Shown in pieces: positions 17,554 to 25,940 of a stretch of 64,000 nt of DNA. The stretch is taken from NCBI GenBank assembly GCA_026874595.1, contig JAPPUL010000076.1:124001-188000 (forward strand), in the 5' to 3' direction. The stretch comes from Sipunculus nudus (lineage: Eukaryota > Annelida > Sipuncula > Golfingiida > Sipunculidae). The translations under genes and the position numbers were made by a program. The number at the start of each line of letters is the position of its first letter. The first letter of the stretch is position 1. A model generated the notes under the pieces. It made no database searches, had not been told where the DNA came from, and saw nothing but the letters and a program-made list of their open reading frames with translations.

Positions 17554-19812
17554 TTATTTCTTAAAAGATAAGACATCCATAGGACAAGCCGTAATACATA
17601 TGCCACAGCCAATACAAGAAGAGTTTAAGTTAGTTATGCTTTCTTGCTTTAAGGCAAAGCTCATAACGTCAATCCCCATCTGGCAATACTTCGAACACTC
17701 ACCGCACGTTATACATTTGTTATTTGCTTTTATACGGAAAAAACCAAGCTTTTTAATTTTACTAAAAAATGCAGATGATAATTCCATAAGCTTTGCAAGA
17801 GGACAAAGATAGCGACACCAAATGCGTCCACCAAGAAAAGGATATAAGGTAATAGGTAAAATGCCTGCAAACCAAACGTCAACCAGAACTTGATATATCG
17901 CCATAGAATAAGATGCGGGTTCATTAAAGAGGTTAATTATGTCTTTTAAAAGCATGAATAATGTTGTTGCCACCGCAAATATTAGTATCGCTAGGTTAAT
18001 CTTTTCCCATTTTATAGATGCTTTGCCTTTAGGTGCAAGATGTCTCCAATCGTCACCTAAAGTCTCAGCAAGCCCACCACATCCACAAATCCATGAACAG
18101 TATCTCTTTCCGTTCCAAATAGTTAAGATGGGTATTAGAACAAAGCTTAGAAACACTCCCCAGACAATCCAAATAATATGCGGATCGTAAAAGAAGGTGT
18201 TAAAGAATAAAGGCCAAGCGTAAACAATCCCATAAGCTCTAAAACTTTGTTCGGCAAAGGCTTTATCGGAGCTAAGCTGAGTGCCAAACCATTGCCCTTC
18301 TAAAGCCCATTGAAATAGAAACTCAGGAATTAGAAAAAAGAATATGACTTGAAAAGAGATTAAGGAGATATAGCGCCATATATGAAATTGGTCTTTATGA
18401 TTTATTCCCCATCGGATCATCGCCTTAATCCCAAATATGAGCATTAACAAGGTATAAAATACGGTATACCAAAAAGACCAAGGTTGGTTTTCAAAAGACA
18501 GTAGATTATAACCCCACGACTTATAAGGCCAAAACTCAGCTCCAGGACCATACTTAATGCCATAAATTGAGTATACAATAAAAAAGCTAATAAATAAAAA
18601 AGCGTACCTATTCCCGCGAAAGCCAAGTCCCAGAAGTGTGGCAAATGCAATAAAAGCGATGATAAAGCCAAAATAATGGTGTATGGGTAAAGATGAATAT
18701 CCACCTCCAAGCCAAAGGCCAAAAAGTGTAGCACCAGTAAGGAAAGCAGATAGAAGTACATTGCCTTTAACGGAAGACCAATCATTTTCCATGCTGATGC
18801 CGAGTGTGCGAAGGAAGTGTTTTGGGAATACACTCCCAATAAGGATAAAAGCAAAGTCTATGTTAAGAACTTTAGTTTCTGAATCAGCAGTTAAGGTAGC
18901 GTTTTTATTACCAAAGTTCTTTACAGTCGAGTTTAAGATAAGTTCAATTTTGTTTTTAGCAATTTGTTCTTCAAGCAGTCGTTTATTGTCTTTAAATAAT
19001 CGTAAGAACTCATTCTTTCGGTATGAGAGAAAGACTTTGTTATGCAAAGACAAAGCAATAGCAGCCTCAACAGCACTATTACCGCCGCCGACAACAAGAA
19101 TAGTCTTATCAGAGTACATTTTGGGACTGTATAAGTTGTGATAAACAAAATCCTGCCTCTCACCTGGAACATTAAGTTCTTTAGGGAGTCCGCGTTTTCC
19201 GGTTGCTATAATAATTTTACGAGCCTTATAAGTATTGCCATTAGAAGTGGTAATAGTAAAGTAGTCTTTTTGTTTATTTATTTTCTCTAAAGCTTCATTA
19301 GTCTTAATGGGGATGTCGTTATTTTTAATTATGTCCTGCCACTTATTAATAATATCTTCTTTACGTGCACCATCAAACCAAAGGTATCCAACGGTGGGTG
19401 AGTCATCAGGTTCTGAGTAAATCCACTTGCCTTCGGGAAAGTTTTTAATTGTTGAAGCTATTTGATTTTTCTCAAGGACAAGAAAAGAGAAGTTTTTAGC
19501 TTTGGCAGAAAGTGCAGCATTAAGACCAGCAGCCCCAGCACCAGCAATAATAATATCTAAAACATCATCATTGCCATCATTTAAAGAAGCATTATTATTT
19601 TTGTGTTTAAAAGAGGATGCAATATGCTCAATAACATTATGACCCTGCTGCATAGCATATTTAATAACAGGTGCTCCTGCAAGATCTCCAATAATATATA
19701 TGTTTTTGATAGAAGATTCAAAGTTTTTATTTACAAAAGGCTGTTCAGTAGCTCCATTAGATAGAGAAAGGAAGCTGTTAAATTTATCTTTTAATTTTTT
19801 AGCAAAAAGCAC
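17554..19812 (-). CDS. Fusion of a permuted FAD/NAD(P) oxidoreductase with a NapH-like polyferredoxin
   Basis: 752 residues in three parts. The N-terminus (about 35-65) has I-Y-I-I-G-D-L-A-G-A-P with an A-M-Q-Q-G-H helix, a sequence that normally closes thioredoxin-reductase-like flavoproteins. Residues about 85-345 carry the FAD motif I-I-A-G-A-G-A-A-G-L and the NAD(P) motif V-V-G-G-G-N-S-A-V-E, and lack that closing motif. The C-terminal half has about nine membrane helices with NapH/CcoG-like cysteine loops (C-S-W-I-C-G-C, R-Y-L-C-P) and two 4Fe-4S motifs (C-I-T-C-G-E-C-S-K-Y-C and C-I-G-C-G-I-C-I-T-A-C-P). It probably moves electrons between NAD(P)H, FAD and clusters at the inner membrane; the partner is unknown. 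It lies 17 bases after the zinc-ribbon gene, so the two likely form an operon. Confidence 0.85.
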   Translation of the reverse strand: MLFAKKLKDKFNSFLSLSNGATEQPFVNKNFESSIKNIYIIGDLAGAPVIKYAMQQGHNVIEHIASSFKHKNNNASLNDGNDDVLDIIIAGAGAAGLNAALSAKAKNFSFLVLEKNQIASTIKNFPEGKWIYSEPDDSPTVGYLWFDGARKEDIINKWQDIIKNNDIPIKTNEALEKINKQKDYFTITTSNGNTYKARKIIIATGKRGLPKELNVPGERQDFVYHNLYSPKMYSDKTILVVGGGNSAVEAAIALSLHNKVFLSYRKNEFLRLFKDNKRLLEEQIAKNKIELILNSTVKNFGNKNATLTADSETKVLNIDFAFILIGSVFPKHFLRTLGISMENDWSSVKGNVLLSAFLTGATLFGLWLGGGYSSLPIHHYFGFIIAFIAFATLLGLGFRGNRYAFLFISFFIVYSIYGIKYGPGAEFWPYKSWGYNLLSFENQPWSFWYTVFYTLLMLIFGIKAMIRWGINHKDQFHIWRYISLISFQVIFFFLIPEFLFQWALEGQWFGTQLSSDKAFAEQSFRAYGIVYAWPLFFNTFFYDPHIIWIVWGVFLSFVLIPILTIWNGKRYCSWICGCGGLAETLGDDWRHLAPKGKASIKWEKINLAILIFAVATTLFMLLKDIINLFNEPASYSMAIYQVLVDVWFAGILPITLYPFLGGRIWCRYLCPLAKLMELSSAFFSKIKKLGFFRIKANNKCITCGECSKYCQMGIDVMSFALKQESITNLNSSCIGCGICITACPMDVLSFKK

Positions 19813-19829
19813 AAAAACTCCTTTTTATG

Positions 19830-20699
19830 TTAAACATTGTTAGCAAGTATGTTGCCTTGACACTTAGAACAAAGCAAAGCGCTTGGATGGTTTAAGTATC
19901 CACACTTATGACAGGCTATAGGCTCACGGGTCTTTTGTACTCTCCCAAAGAATCCGAAATTATTAGACGGAAGCTCTACTTTTTTCAAGATAATGATAAT
20001 AATTAATGAAATAAAATTAAATATAAACCCAAGAACAAACCATTTTTTGGTGGAAAGCCCTTTAGTAAGCGCCAAAGAAGAGCAAATGCCGCCGAGAATA
20101 AAAGAGATTAAGAAATAAAGAGTAATATAAAAGAGGCTCAAGTTCATTTTCTTATTACTCTTAGCATCTTCTGTAAATAAGCTACTAATCATTTCTTTTT
20201 TTCTGAATTGTTTTTGAGGGTCGCTAATGAAAGTGGCGATAGCTTCTTGTTTGAAAGGGAATCGTCTACCTTTGTGTTGAATTACGGCATCAAGCTTAGG
20301 GTCAAGGAGGAGTCCTGAGATAATGCAAAACTCTTCTCCGACAATAGGAACTAAGGAGAACGAGGCAGTGGGTATATGTTTAATCTGTTTTTGGACTTTG
20401 GCTTTAAATTGCGGTTTAATGCTTCGTAGAGTGGGCACAGGGTTTTGAATTAATGCGAGTAGTTGTTTTTTAGAAAGAGAATAAATAAAGTGCCCAGACA
20501 AAACACAAGAGTCGTTTTTAGGGAGATTAAAGCTTATGCAAACGGATTTTTTAAAAACGGATATCGGAACAGGGTCTTCAAAGTGTTCTTTTTGGGCGAT
20601 AATGCTATTATTCTTGTTATTATTTTGGTCAGAATAAGCTAAATTGCTCTGAGCGAATAAAAAAGCAGTAAAAGCAATAAAGGTGAAAAGCGATCTCAT
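19830..20699 (-). CDS. Membrane protein with signal peptide, YHS-like halves and C-terminal zinc ribbon
   Basis: About 289 residues from the ATG at 20699 (an upstream in-frame start gives eight more). A signal peptide or first membrane helix is followed by an extracytoplasmic region with two segments that resemble degenerate YHS metal-binding domains: V-L-S-G-H-F after a cysteine, and C-I-I-S-G-L-L-L-D-P-K with a later F-I-S-D-P-Q-K-Q-F. Two membrane helices (about 195-250) follow, then a zinc ribbon C-H-K-C-G-Y-L-N with C-S-K-C. It precedes the flavoprotein-polyferredoxin gene by 17 bases. A role in metal or redox handling is an inference. No strong ribosome-binding site is seen before either start. 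Confidence 0.65.
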   Translation of the reverse strand: MRSLFTFIAFTAFLFAQSNLAYSDQNNNKNNSIIAQKEHFEDPVPISVFKKSVCISFNLPKNDSCVLSGHFIYSLSKKQLLALIQNPVPTLRSIKPQFKAKVQKQIKHIPTASFSLVPIVGEEFCIISGLLLDPKLDAVIQHKGRRFPFKQEAIATFISDPQKQFRKKEMISSLFTEDAKSNKKMNLSLFYITLYFLISFILGGICSSLALTKGLSTKKWFVLGFIFNFISLIIIIILKKVELPSNNFGFFGRVQKTREPIACHKCGYLNHPSALLCSKCQGNILANNV

Positions 20700-20785
20700 A
20701 ATAAAAAGATAATAACACAACAAAGCACAAAAGAGAATAAAAAGCTAAAAATAAGAGATAAAGGGAGTAATTTAGAGCAAAAAAG

Positions 20786-20816
20786 TTGTCTTATCGGGAT
20801 GAAAAAGTATTATACT
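20786..20816 (+). promoter_or_regulatory. Candidate promoter for the tgt-folD operon
   Basis: TTGTCT (20786-20791) and TATACT (20811-20816) separated by 19 bases. Transcription would begin near 20823, after the first in-frame ATG (20821), which favours the ATG at 20872 as the tgt start. Confidence 0.35.
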
Positions 20817-20871
20817 GAATATGTCAAAAGGTGTAGGTATGAGTTTGATAGTAGATGGGGGTGGTGCTAAG

Positions 20872-21966
20872 ATGGAAAAGATGTACAAGATAGAAAAGGA
20901 AGGAAGCTATAAAAGTGAGCGAGTAGGAAAGTTACGGCTAAGGCGAGGAGAGGTAGCGACGCCTGAGTTCATGCCAGTTGGCACGCAAGGGATGGTAAAG
21001 CTACTAACGAGTGAAGAGCTTAAGGGGCTTGGGTATTCTATAATGCTTGCAAATGCGTATCATTTATACTTAAGGCCGGGGCTTGAAGTAATAAATGGTT
21101 TTGGTGGGCTGCATAAGTTTTCGAATTGGGAAGGGAACGTGTTAACAGACAGTGGCGGGTACCAAGGATACAGTTTGAGTGAATTAAACAAGATAACAGA
21201 TGAGGGGATAGAGTTCAGATCACATATAGATGGTTCAAAACACCTGTTCACGCCCAAGAGAGTGCTTGAGATACAAGAGGTCTTGGGATCAGAGATAGTG
21301 ATGCCGCTGGATGTATGTCTTGGGGTGGATGCAAGTTATGAGGAGGCAAGGGAGGGGGTAAAGCGTACACGAAGGTGGGGTCTTAAGTCGAAGGAGTATT
21401 CAAAGGGAAAAGATTATATATTATTTGGTATAGTGCAGGGTCAATTTCATAAAGATTTGCGAGAAGAGAGTATAAGAGATTTCGTAGAAATGGATTTAAA
21501 AGGGTATGCGATAGGGGGACTTAGTGTAGGAGAGGAGAGGAGAGTAAGGGAAGAGATATTAGAAATATCGACGAATTTGTTGCCGAAAGACAAACCTCGA
21601 TATTTGATGGGAATAGGCAAACCAAAGGACATAATAAAAGGGGTATCAGAGGGAGTAGATTTATTTGACTCAGTGTACCCGACGCGGGTTGGAAGAAACG
21701 GGAGTGTATTTACAAAAGCGGGGAATTTAATACTAAAAAACAAAGCAAATAGACATTCCAAAAGGCCGATAGAGGAGGAATGCGGTTGTTATGTATGTAA
21801 AAAGTACACAAGAGGGTATTTAAATCATCTATTCAAGTCAGGGGAGGTATTGGGACCTCGGCTTGCAAGTTATCATAATTTATATTATATGAAGGGTCTT
21901 ATGAGGGAGATAAGAGAGTCGATAGAGGATGATAGTTTTTGGGAGCGTTTTAAGGAGTGGTTATAG
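20872..21966 (+). CDS. tgt: Queuine/preQ1 tRNA-guanine transglycosylase
   Basis: 364 residues from ATG 20872; an in-frame ATG at 20821 would add 17. Family motifs: T-P-E-F-M-P-V-G-T-Q-G, the nucleophile/base region L-T-D-S-G-G-Y-Q-G-Y-S-L, L-F-G-I-V-Q-G-Q, G-G-L-S-V-G-E, the second aspartate D-L-F-D-S-V-Y-P-T-R and the zinc site C-G-C-Y-V-C-x-K-Y with a later His. It exchanges guanine-34 of GUN-anticodon tRNAs for preQ1. The usual S-G-G-F-Q-V-F reads S-G-G-Y-Q-G-Y, a small deviation. GGGGGTGG lies 7-15 bases upstream of the chosen start. It leads a run with the cyclohydrolase-like gene and folD. Confidence 0.93.
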   Translation: MEKMYKIEKEGSYKSERVGKLRLRRGEVATPEFMPVGTQGMVKLLTSEELKGLGYSIMLANAYHLYLRPGLEVINGFGGLHKFSNWEGNVLTDSGGYQGYSLSELNKITDEGIEFRSHIDGSKHLFTPKRVLEIQEVLGSEIVMPLDVCLGVDASYEEAREGVKRTRRWGLKSKEYSKGKDYILFGIVQGQFHKDLREESIRDFVEMDLKGYAIGGLSVGEERRVREEILEISTNLLPKDKPRYLMGIGKPKDIIKGVSEGVDLFDSVYPTRVGRNGSVFTKAGNLILKNKANRHSKRPIEEECGCYVCKKYTRGYLNHLFKSGEVLGPRLASYHNLYYMKGLMREIRESIEDDSFWERFKEWL

Positions 21967-22026
21967 ATGGCTTATGGGTTAAGGATATGGTTAATAAAAA
22001 CATAGGATTAAGGGAGGAGGCAAAAG

Positions 22027-22647
22027 TTGTATATAGAAGGGAGTTTCAGGGGATATATAGAAGATTTGGGTTCGAAAAAGGCAAGTCCTGGGGGAGGCAG
22101 CGTAGCGGCATTTACGGGTTTACAGGGCATATTGTTGGTGCTAATGGTATGTAATTTGACATTAGGAAAGAAAAGGTATAAGGGGGTTGAAGAAGAGATA
22201 GAGGGTGTACGCAAGGAAGCGGAGGGGGTCAAGCGATTTTATATGGAGAAGGTGGATGAAGATGTATTAGTATTCGAAGAGATAATGAAATCCTATAAGC
22301 TTTCGGAAGCAGAGCGAGAGATAGGTATAAAGCAGGCGTTGCTAAAGGGAGCATTATTTTCGCTTAGGATGGCGGCGGAGGGGTTAAAGGTTTTGGAGTA
22401 TGCGATGTTAGTGGGGCGGCTAGGGAATATAAATGTAAAAAGCGATGCCTACATAGGCCTTATGCATGGACAACTTAGCATAGAATCAAGTTTTACAAAC
22501 GTGTTAATAAATCTGGAAGGGATAAAGGAAGAAGGGATCCATCTAGATTTTGCCCAAAAGATGGGAAAGATAGTAGAGAAAGCAAAGAAGCTAACAGAAG
22601 ATAAAGACACATTATTTAAAGAATACAAGGCAGGCAAGATATTATGA
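22027..22647 (+). CDS. FchA-like methenyl-THF cyclohydrolase/cyclodeaminase family protein
   Basis: 206 residues. It matches the formiminotransferase-cyclodeaminase C-terminal family: S-P-G-G-G-S-V-A-A near residue 20, a long four-helix core with V-D-E-D, a conserved R-L-G-N-I-N-V-K-S-D-A segment and A-x-L-N-V-L-I-N-like S-F-T-N-V-L-I-N-L. Members either deaminate formimino-THF or, as FchA, hydrolyse 5,10-methenyl-THF. TTG start at 22027 is set by GGGAGGAGG just upstream. The stop overlaps the folD start by four bases (ATGA), so translation is coupled. With the altered FolD next door, the cyclohydrolase role is the better guess; no formiminotransferase gene is nearby. Confidence 0.85.
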   Translation: MYIEGSFRGYIEDLGSKKASPGGGSVAAFTGLQGILLVLMVCNLTLGKKRYKGVEEEIEGVRKEAEGVKRFYMEKVDEDVLVFEEIMKSYKLSEAEREIGIKQALLKGALFSLRMAAEGLKVLEYAMLVGRLGNINVKSDAYIGLMHGQLSIESSFTNVLINLEGIKEEGIHLDFAQKMGKIVEKAKKLTEDKDTLFKEYKAGKIL

Positions 22648-23489
22648 TATTATCGGGAAAAGAAGTATCCGAGGAGGTATTGCGTAGTTTAAAGGAGCGA
22701 GTATCGGGGTATGTTGATGTAGAGAGGCAACCGAAGGCAGTGCTAGTACAGATAGGAGAAGATGAGGCGAGCAAATGGTATAACAGGAGTATAGAGAAGA
22801 CGTGTAAGAGGGTAGGGATAAAGAGCAAGGTAGAGGAATATGGGTTAGATATAAGTTTAGAAGAAGGGATTAAACGACTTAATGAGCTTAGTAAGGACTT
22901 TAGTGTATCAGGTATATTGTTGAATCAGCCCTTACCGGGTCATCTAAAAGGGTTATCAGAGTATATAGAATGTGGAAAGGACATAGAGGGTGTAAGCTCA
23001 GCGAGTATAGGCAAGCTATTGCTTGGTCAAAACAGTCATATTCCCTGCACAGCGATGTCGGTGATGAAGCTAATAGACTATTACGGGATAGAAGTTAGGG
23101 GCAAGCGAGTATGCATAGTGGGTCGTAGTAATATAGTGGGCAAACCGTTGGTGTCATTATTTATCAAAGCGGATGCGAGTGTTATATTATGTCATTCAAA
23201 GACAAAAGATATAGAGGAGGAGAGCAAGCGATCAGACATCTTGGTAGCAGCGATAGGGCGAGCAAAACACATAACAAAGGAATGGGTAAGAGAAGGGATG
23301 GTAGTGATTGATGTTGGGACAAATTATTTAGATGAAGGATTATGCGGTGATGTTGACTTTGAAGTGGTAAAGGATATAGTCGCTATGATAAGTCCTGTAC
23401 CTGGGGGAGTTGGGCTACTCACTAATTTAATGCTAGTATCAAACATATTAGATGCCTACGAAGAGCAAATAAGCCAGGGGCAAGAATAA
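22644..23489 (+). CDS. folD: FolD homologue, probably methylene-THF dehydrogenase only
   Basis: 281 residues with both FolD domains. The NAD(P) site is normal (V-G-R-S-N-I-V-G-K-P, V-I-D-V-G-T-N). The active site is not. The conserved Tyr is kept (Y46), but the lysine four residues later is Ile (I50). The V-Q-L-P-L-P motif reads L-N-Q-P-L-P (N94 for Gln), K-D-V-D-G-F reads K-D-I-E-G-V, and P-V-P-G-G-V-G-P-M reads P-V-P-G-G-V-G-L-L. In human MTHFD1, Lys56, Gln100 and Asp125 serve the cyclohydrolase half-reaction. I infer a monofunctional dehydrogenase that hands methenyl-THF to the coupled upstream gene product. Confidence 0.88.
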   Translation: MILSGKEVSEEVLRSLKERVSGYVDVERQPKAVLVQIGEDEASKWYNRSIEKTCKRVGIKSKVEEYGLDISLEEGIKRLNELSKDFSVSGILLNQPLPGHLKGLSEYIECGKDIEGVSSASIGKLLLGQNSHIPCTAMSVMKLIDYYGIEVRGKRVCIVGRSNIVGKPLVSLFIKADASVILCHSKTKDIEEESKRSDILVAAIGRAKHITKEWVREGMVVIDVGTNYLDEGLCGDVDFEVVKDIVAMISPVPGGVGLLTNLMLVSNILDAYEEQISQGQE

Positions 23490-23539
23490 GTCAAGCAAGA
23501 AGCAAGAGCCAAAAGCCAAGTAAGAATAAAAGTCTAAGT

Positions 23540-24544
23540 TTAGTTAACAAAAGAGTTAATATTCTTGATAATGTTTTGGGAATTAGAAACAGCATTTTTG
23601 ACGTCAAAGCCCTTAGTACCAACTATATAGTTGTTAATGAATACAAAAGAGAGGAAAGCATTGTCCAGAGGGTCAAAGAAGATAGATATATTTTTGTCCG
23701 AATGTTTTTTCCTAAGTTCTAAAAAGTCCTTGTACTTGTTAAAAGCGTTTTTTAAAGCTTGTTGATTTTGGAATTTAGCTATAAAGATATATGGCGACTC
23801 TTTTTTATTGTTTAAGTTAGAATCATAAAAGACCTGATAAACGTTTTTGAAAAGAGGTTGGGAGTCGAAGTTAGCGAAATAAAAACGTCTTTTGAAAGGG
23901 ATAATATTTTGTTTAGGGAATAAGGAGAAAGTGTCTAAAGTATTTTTGTCTTGAGGGATGATGTTAGAAATACGCTTAGCAAGAGCAAGTAGCAAGTTGC
24001 TAAATTCCTTAACGGAGCTTTGCAGTTCTAATTTAACATAATATTTATTTTTCCAAAAGGAGAGAGTAGTGCCTTCTAAGTAGCCTTGATTTTTAATATC
24101 GATAAAGTTGTAAGAGGGGTTTCGTTCGCTGCTATAAATCCCAAAGGCCTGGATGGGACTATTCATATCATAAACATATAAAATAAACTTAGCCTTTTTA
24201 TGAACTTTGTGAGAGATTTCAAGGTAAGCACACTCAACAAAGCCATGGTTTTTGATGTATCCGTCTGCAGCCCCATTAATCTTCTCAAACAAACTATCCT
24301 GGTCCAAGATGGCATAAGAATTAATATTGTAATTAGTTAAGACGTCTTTATTCTTGATAGCAGTTAGTAAGGAAGTGTTATTAGGCAAAACGTCAATAGG
24401 CTTAACGTTTTTTAATTGCTCAATTGCAAGGTCTTGTTCTTTAACAGATTTAGGTTTACGCTCAGAACAGGCGGAGAAATAAAATAAAGTAAAAATAGCA
24501 TAAAAAATAAAAAGAAATAAAGATAAAATAGGCTTTGCAAACAT
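23540..24544 (-). CDS. Probable lipoprotein, DUF6599-like
   Basis: 334 residues. A hydrophobic signal ends with F-S-A-C, a lipobox-like site with Cys about 26. The body has the pattern I associate with DUF6599: L-F-E-K-I-N-G-A-A-D-G-Y, a V-Y-D-M-N-S-P-I-Q-A-F-G-I-Y-S-S-E-R motif, then G-Y-L-E-G and F-W-K-N-K-Y-Y-V-K-L. The family has no proven function; it is found as secreted or lipid-anchored proteins in several phyla. It converges on folD across 50 bases. Codons favour ATT/TCT as in other minus-strand genes here. Confidence 0.7.
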   Translation of the reverse strand: MFAKPILSLFLFIFYAIFTLFYFSACSERKPKSVKEQDLAIEQLKNVKPIDVLPNNTSLLTAIKNKDVLTNYNINSYAILDQDSLFEKINGAADGYIKNHGFVECAYLEISHKVHKKAKFILYVYDMNSPIQAFGIYSSERNPSYNFIDIKNQGYLEGTTLSFWKNKYYVKLELQSSVKEFSNLLLALAKRISNIIPQDKNTLDTFSLFPKQNIIPFKRRFYFANFDSQPLFKNVYQVFYDSNLNNKKESPYIFIAKFQNQQALKNAFNKYKDFLELRKKHSDKNISIFFDPLDNAFLSFVFINNYIVGTKGFDVKNAVSNSQNIIKNINSFVN

Positions 24545-24670
24545 AAAAATAATCCTTATACTAATATAGGTAAAATATTTATATTATATATAATATATGA
24601 TAATATATGAAATGGAACTGCTTACAAAAGTAATTTATAAAAAATTAATGAAAAATAGGAAGGAAAAGTA

Positions 24671-24967
24671 ATGAAAAAAGTAATGTTATCACTAGTTATT
24701 ATGATAGTAGGATTTACAATGCTTGAATGTGTTGATAAGGGAGTAAGGAATGATGGGGCAGAAGGGGATGTAAACGTAGTAATAAAGCACATGATATACT
24801 ATAAGAAAAAGTATAATGCAGAAGAGGATCCAGCTAGGAAAGATCAATATAGGAAATTATATTTAAAATATAAAAAGAGCTATAAATCGCATAAAAATAA
24901 GCAAAAAGAAGAGGCTTTAAAGAAAGCAAGCTCAGAAGAAGCCAAACAGGCGGGAAAAAAGCTGTAA
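24671..24967 (+). CDS. Small exported hypothetical protein
   Basis: 98 residues. A hydrophobic N-terminal segment (about 4-18) is followed by a cysteine in M-L-E-C, which could be a relaxed lipobox. The rest is strongly basic and helical, rich in Lys, Tyr and Glu (K-H-M-I-Y-Y-K-K-K-Y, Y-K-K-S-Y-K-S-H-K-N-K). Not recognised. AGGAAGG lies about 6 bases before the ATG, supporting it as a real gene. It is divergent from the DUF6599 lipoprotein gene. Confidence 0.6.
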   Translation: MKKVMLSLVIMIVGFTMLECVDKGVRNDGAEGDVNVVIKHMIYYKKKYNAEEDPARKDQYRKLYLKYKKSYKSHKNKQKEEALKKASSEEAKQAGKKL

Positions 24968-25154
24968 TAAAATGTGGTCAGGATAAGGGGGTAGTTGGTG
25001 GCATGCTAAGTCGGGGATGATAAGTCAGGACATGCAGTTTTAAGAAGGTCAAAGTCTATGGCATGATAGCAGGGCTGCAGGACAAGGATAAGGCATGAAT
25101 GTCGAGCATGATAAGATATTTAACAAAGAGCTTTTTTTAATGTTTATTTAATGT
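24968..25154. other. Gene-free spacer with repeated GCATG motifs
   Basis: 187 bases between convergent genes, noticeably richer in G than other spacers. It holds repeated short words (GCATG, ATAAGTC, GGATAAGG) but no open frame of note, no tRNA shape and no clear hairpin. It could be a remnant or a small RNA. Confidence 0.3.
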
Positions 25155-25922
25155 TTATTCAGAATTTAAGGTTTTTTGTAAATTAATAATCCACTTATCC
25201 TCTCCCCAAGTATCGATGTATAATTGTATAGCAGAGTCAGCTTTGGCAAGGTGATTAGTTTTGTAAGTAGTTTTAATCCAAAGTCTAAGAGCTTTTTGGT
25301 TGTTATTGTTTTTATAAGGGTAATCTTTAAGGTAAAAAAACGCCCTCTTATAATCTTTCAGCAAGTAATAATTGTCTGCAACATTGACAAGAATCTCCTT
25401 ATCATCATCCATTTTCCGTAAAGCAAAAGCACGTAAAAAGAAATAGTTTGCAGCTTTGTACTTTTTAGCATATTGCTGAGTAATAGCATATCGATAGTTG
25501 TAAAGATAAGAGTTACCTTCTTTAACACGGATAATCATACTAAGATACTTTGCAGACTTATCAAACTCCTTTTTTTCGTAATGGAAGTTTGCAAGGAATT
25601 TAAGGACTCTAACGGTGAAGCGAGGATTTTTCTGAGCTTTTAAGAGTAGGGGAATACCATTCTTTTGGTCGTTTTTAGAACATAAAAGCTTACCCAGCAC
25701 GAATTGTACCATACTATTATTAGGAGCCTTTCTCAAAGCGTTTTTAAGTAGGAATATTTTCTGTCCTAAAGAATCTTCAGTAAGAGCTTGATGTAATAGT
25801 TTCTCTACCTGTAAAGTTTTGGAATCATTTTGTCTTTGAGCAAAGGTGGTAGTAAAAATAGCTAGAATAATAGCTAGTATAATAGTAAAAGCTAAATTAA
25901 ATCTCACTATCGTATTGTACAT
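25155..25922 (-). CDS. Exported TPR-like repeat protein
   Basis: 255 residues from ATG 25922, chosen because GGAGGG stands 5 bases upstream; an in-frame TTG lies four codons earlier. An N-terminal signal peptide or anchor (about 8-29) precedes six or so helix pairs in the TPR style (for example L-L-K-N-A-L-R-K-A-P-N-N-S and F-D-K-S-A-K-Y-L-S-M-I). Probably a periplasmic or membrane-associated scaffold; no partner is known. It follows the methyltransferase gene on the same strand with an 18-base gap. Confidence 0.75.
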   Translation of the reverse strand: MYNTIVRFNLAFTIILAIILAIFTTTFAQRQNDSKTLQVEKLLHQALTEDSLGQKIFLLKNALRKAPNNSMVQFVLGKLLCSKNDQKNGIPLLLKAQKNPRFTVRVLKFLANFHYEKKEFDKSAKYLSMIIRVKEGNSYLYNYRYAITQQYAKKYKAANYFFLRAFALRKMDDDKEILVNVADNYYLLKDYKRAFFYLKDYPYKNNNNQKALRLWIKTTYKTNHLAKADSAIQLYIDTWGEDKWIINLQKTLNSE

Positions 25923-25940
25923 ATAGCCCTCCAAACAGAG

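Noticed and set aside
21957-22154. Short plus-strand frame between tgt and the cyclohydrolase-like gene
   Set aside because: It overlaps the real gene in another frame; the GGGAGGAGG site sets the TTG start at 22027.
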